64,000 bases of DNA from Hexactinellida sp. DTS-2022 (taxonomy: Eukaryota; Porifera; Hexactinellida), in assembly GCA_028753945.1 (NCBI GenBank), contig JAPNXP010000008.1:3720001-3784000 (forward strand), written 5' to 3'. Below the pieces are notes generated by a model. That model saw only the letters and a list, made by a program, of their open reading frames with translations, was not told where the DNA came from and made no database searches. This document shows, piece after piece, positions 62,683 to 64,000 of the stretch. The position numbers were made by a program, and so were the translations under genes. Numbering within the stretch: position 1 is the stretch's first letter; each line of letters begins with the position of its first letter.

Positions 62683-64000
62683 ATGTCTCAAACAGAAATA
62701 TCTGATATCCTAGCCCTCTCCAGCTGCTCCCACATAACCCCAGGCGATGACGTCACTCCCAGGAAGCGGCCCCCCAAGCTGTCCGACACCAAGCTCCGCC
62801 CCGCGCGCATATCTTTCCCAGAAGTGACCGACAACCTGGGCAGCATAGTGGAGTCCCTCCGACAGAAGTGGGCGCTGCTGGCGCGCCAGTTCTCGAGCCG
62901 CGACCCGACGGTGGACAGCTCCTTTCCGCGGGAGCTGTCAGTCGACACCTCGGATGCCCTGGTGTCCGACTTCTCCTCGGAGGACCTCTCTCACGAGCAG
63001 GAGCCCTCCTCGCAGGCGCTGGAGTTCCGGGGGTGTGCACGGGAGATTCTCGACGAGCTGGAGGCTCTGATTTCTGCTACGAACCCGGTCGCCTTATTCC
63101 CCCTGGAGGAGGAGGTCGACGCGTCGCAGGGGGCAGAGCTGGCGGAGGAGGGACTACAGTCTCTGATTGAGTTCTACTGCCAGCAGCAGGTGTCCGCAGC
63201 CGGGTACGCTCTCGAGTGCGTGGCCTCTTGCACCGTGGATGCTGCGATAACCAAGTCAGTAGCGTTCCTTGTGTTGGAGGGTTACCGAGCGCAGGACCAG
63301 TGCCACCTGCGGTCCATTATACACACAATAGACACAACGTTCCCGAAGGGACGCGTGGAGAGTGGAGAGCTCTCCGATCAGCTGACGAGCTCTATGGTAG
63401 AGACGCACGTGAAGGGGCGTCTGAGCTACTTCCAGAAGAAAGTGGATAAGATGCACGCTAACAACAGCATTCTAGACTGGATAAAGGGCACACAGGCGCC
63501 CGAACAGAGGTCCCTGATCTCCTGGATGGCAACCGTCCCCTCCTCCTCAGAGGACGAGACGGACCCCCTCCCTGTCTCCGCCTCCCGGATACGGAGTGCG
63601 CCCAGAGGAATGTGTGAGCTGAGCGAGCCACAGAGCCTCTCTGGTATATTCGCGCCGCGTCGGTCTATCTCCGACATAACCTTCAGCTTCTCTCGCCCTA
63701 GCGCCAGTGATGCCGGCCTGCTTATGCAGTGCGAACCCGCGCTTTTCAACAGGAAGCTCTCCGACTCCTCGCAGCTGAGCTCCAGCTACCCCTCCAACGC
63801 GGCCGAGCTGCTAGCCGGCAATCCGGAGTTCTCTCACAGAACTGATAAGGAGCAGAGTAAGCCAAAGGTATTGCAGGAATTCGTTCAAGAATGTTTCTAC
63901 TCGAGTGACCGCAATGACGATGTTACTGAAGAAGCCAGAATATCTGATGCTATTGGGGAATCAGAGCCTATTGGTGATAGTAATGCGCTAGAAAAAGAGC
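62683..64000 (+). CDS. Unrecognised serine-rich protein, 3' end outside window
   Basis: An open frame from the ATG at 62683 to the right edge, at least 439 residues, without a stop. The N-terminal 60 residues are basic and Ser/Pro-rich. Residues about 60-100 and 115-260 are predicted helical (for example LQSLIEFYCQQQVSAAGYAL, CVASCTVDAAITKSVAFLVL). After about 290 the chain is low-complexity, rich in Ser, Glu and Asp. I recognise no domain. GC-rich coding usage and a gap of only 260 bp from ATP6V1A support a real gene. Later exons are out of view. Confidence 0.6.
   Translation, partial: MSQTEISDILALSSCSHITPGDDVTPRKRPPKLSDTKLRPARISFPEVTDNLGSIVESLRQKWALLARQFSSRDPTVDSSFPRELSVDTSDALVSDFSSEDLSHEQEPSSQALEFRGCAREILDELEALISATNPVALFPLEEEVDASQGAELAEEGLQSLIEFYCQQQVSAAGYALECVASCTVDAAITKSVAFLVLEGYRAQDQCHLRSIIHTIDTTFPKGRVESGELSDQLTSSMVETHVKGRLSYFQKKVDKMHANNSILDWIKGTQAPEQRSLISWMATVPSSSEDETDPLPVSASRIRSAPRGMCELSEPQSLSGIFAPRRSISDITFSFSRPSASDAGLLMQCEPALFNRKLSDSSQLSSSYPSNAAELLAGNPEFSHRTDKEQSKPKVLQEFVQECFYSSDRNDDVTEEARISDAIGESEPIGDSNALEKE

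Noticed and set aside
1-64000. tRNA or rRNA genes
   Set aside because: I looked for A/B-box pairs and clover-leaf arms and saw no convincing candidate on either strand; a covariance search would be decisive.

Overview
The window is nuclear DNA from an animal or a very close relative. Coding exons are GC-rich, spacers are AT-rich, most introns are short with GT-AG borders, and genes lie on both strands. The gene set is metazoan in flavour: a tetraspanin, a CARD protein, a tandem death-effector-like protein, a WAVE/SCAR homologue, NHL-propeller proteins and orphan seven-pass membrane proteins sit beside conserved eukaryotic genes. Small compact genes and many NHL proteins would fit an early-branching animal such as a sponge. 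That placement is inference; no marker here fixes the species.

Left part (1-16,600): a partial seven-pass receptor-like gene (minus strand, running off the left edge), an archaemetzincin, FAM50, GET4, a long inverted repeat, a second multi-pass membrane gene, PIGT (four exons), a short NHL protein, a DNA transposon relic with terminal repeats at 13,239-14,190, MED18 and a two-exon tetraspanin.

Middle part (16,600-38,721): a repeat-rich gap with 340-bp direct repeats and a Helitron-like segment, then a CARD-only protein, the deubiquitinase MINDY4, POLR3G, a tandem-DED protein, a second NHL protein, the splicing factor PUF60, a serine dehydratase, and VMP1 in three exons. The 3.8-kb second VMP1 intron holds an antisense Rho-type GTPase whose catalytic positions are changed. 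PFDN5 (six exons, one of 32 nt) and the WAVE homologue follow.

Transposon (38,738-48,331): an intact-looking 9.6-kb Mutator-like element with a perfect 9-bp target duplication. Its long terminal inverted repeats are built from a 10-bp satellite plus arrays of a 177-bp monomer. Its one gene (two exons, 1,098 aa) joins a transposase to a C-terminal OTU cysteine protease. It sits 16 bp upstream of the WAVE start codon. I regard it as the most striking object in the window.

Right part (48,341-64,000): the V-ATPase V0 subunit a gene can be rebuilt as 26 exons (856 aa). Two genes lie antisense inside its introns: GNB1L and a 630-650-aa coiled-coil/NHL protein. The catalytic V-ATPase subunit A follows only about 560 bp downstream on the same strand, so membrane and catalytic parts of one proton pump are neighbours. 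A long unrecognised serine-rich gene runs off the right edge.

Across the window at least a dozen short (about 150-200 bp) elements share the same design: they start CAGT, end ACTG, are flanked by TA, and have inverted ends. They form several sequence families of pogo/Tigger-like MITEs and sit mainly in introns and just upstream of genes. Exon joins were made by hand from splice signals, reading phase and similarity to remembered protein families; no alignment or transcript was available.
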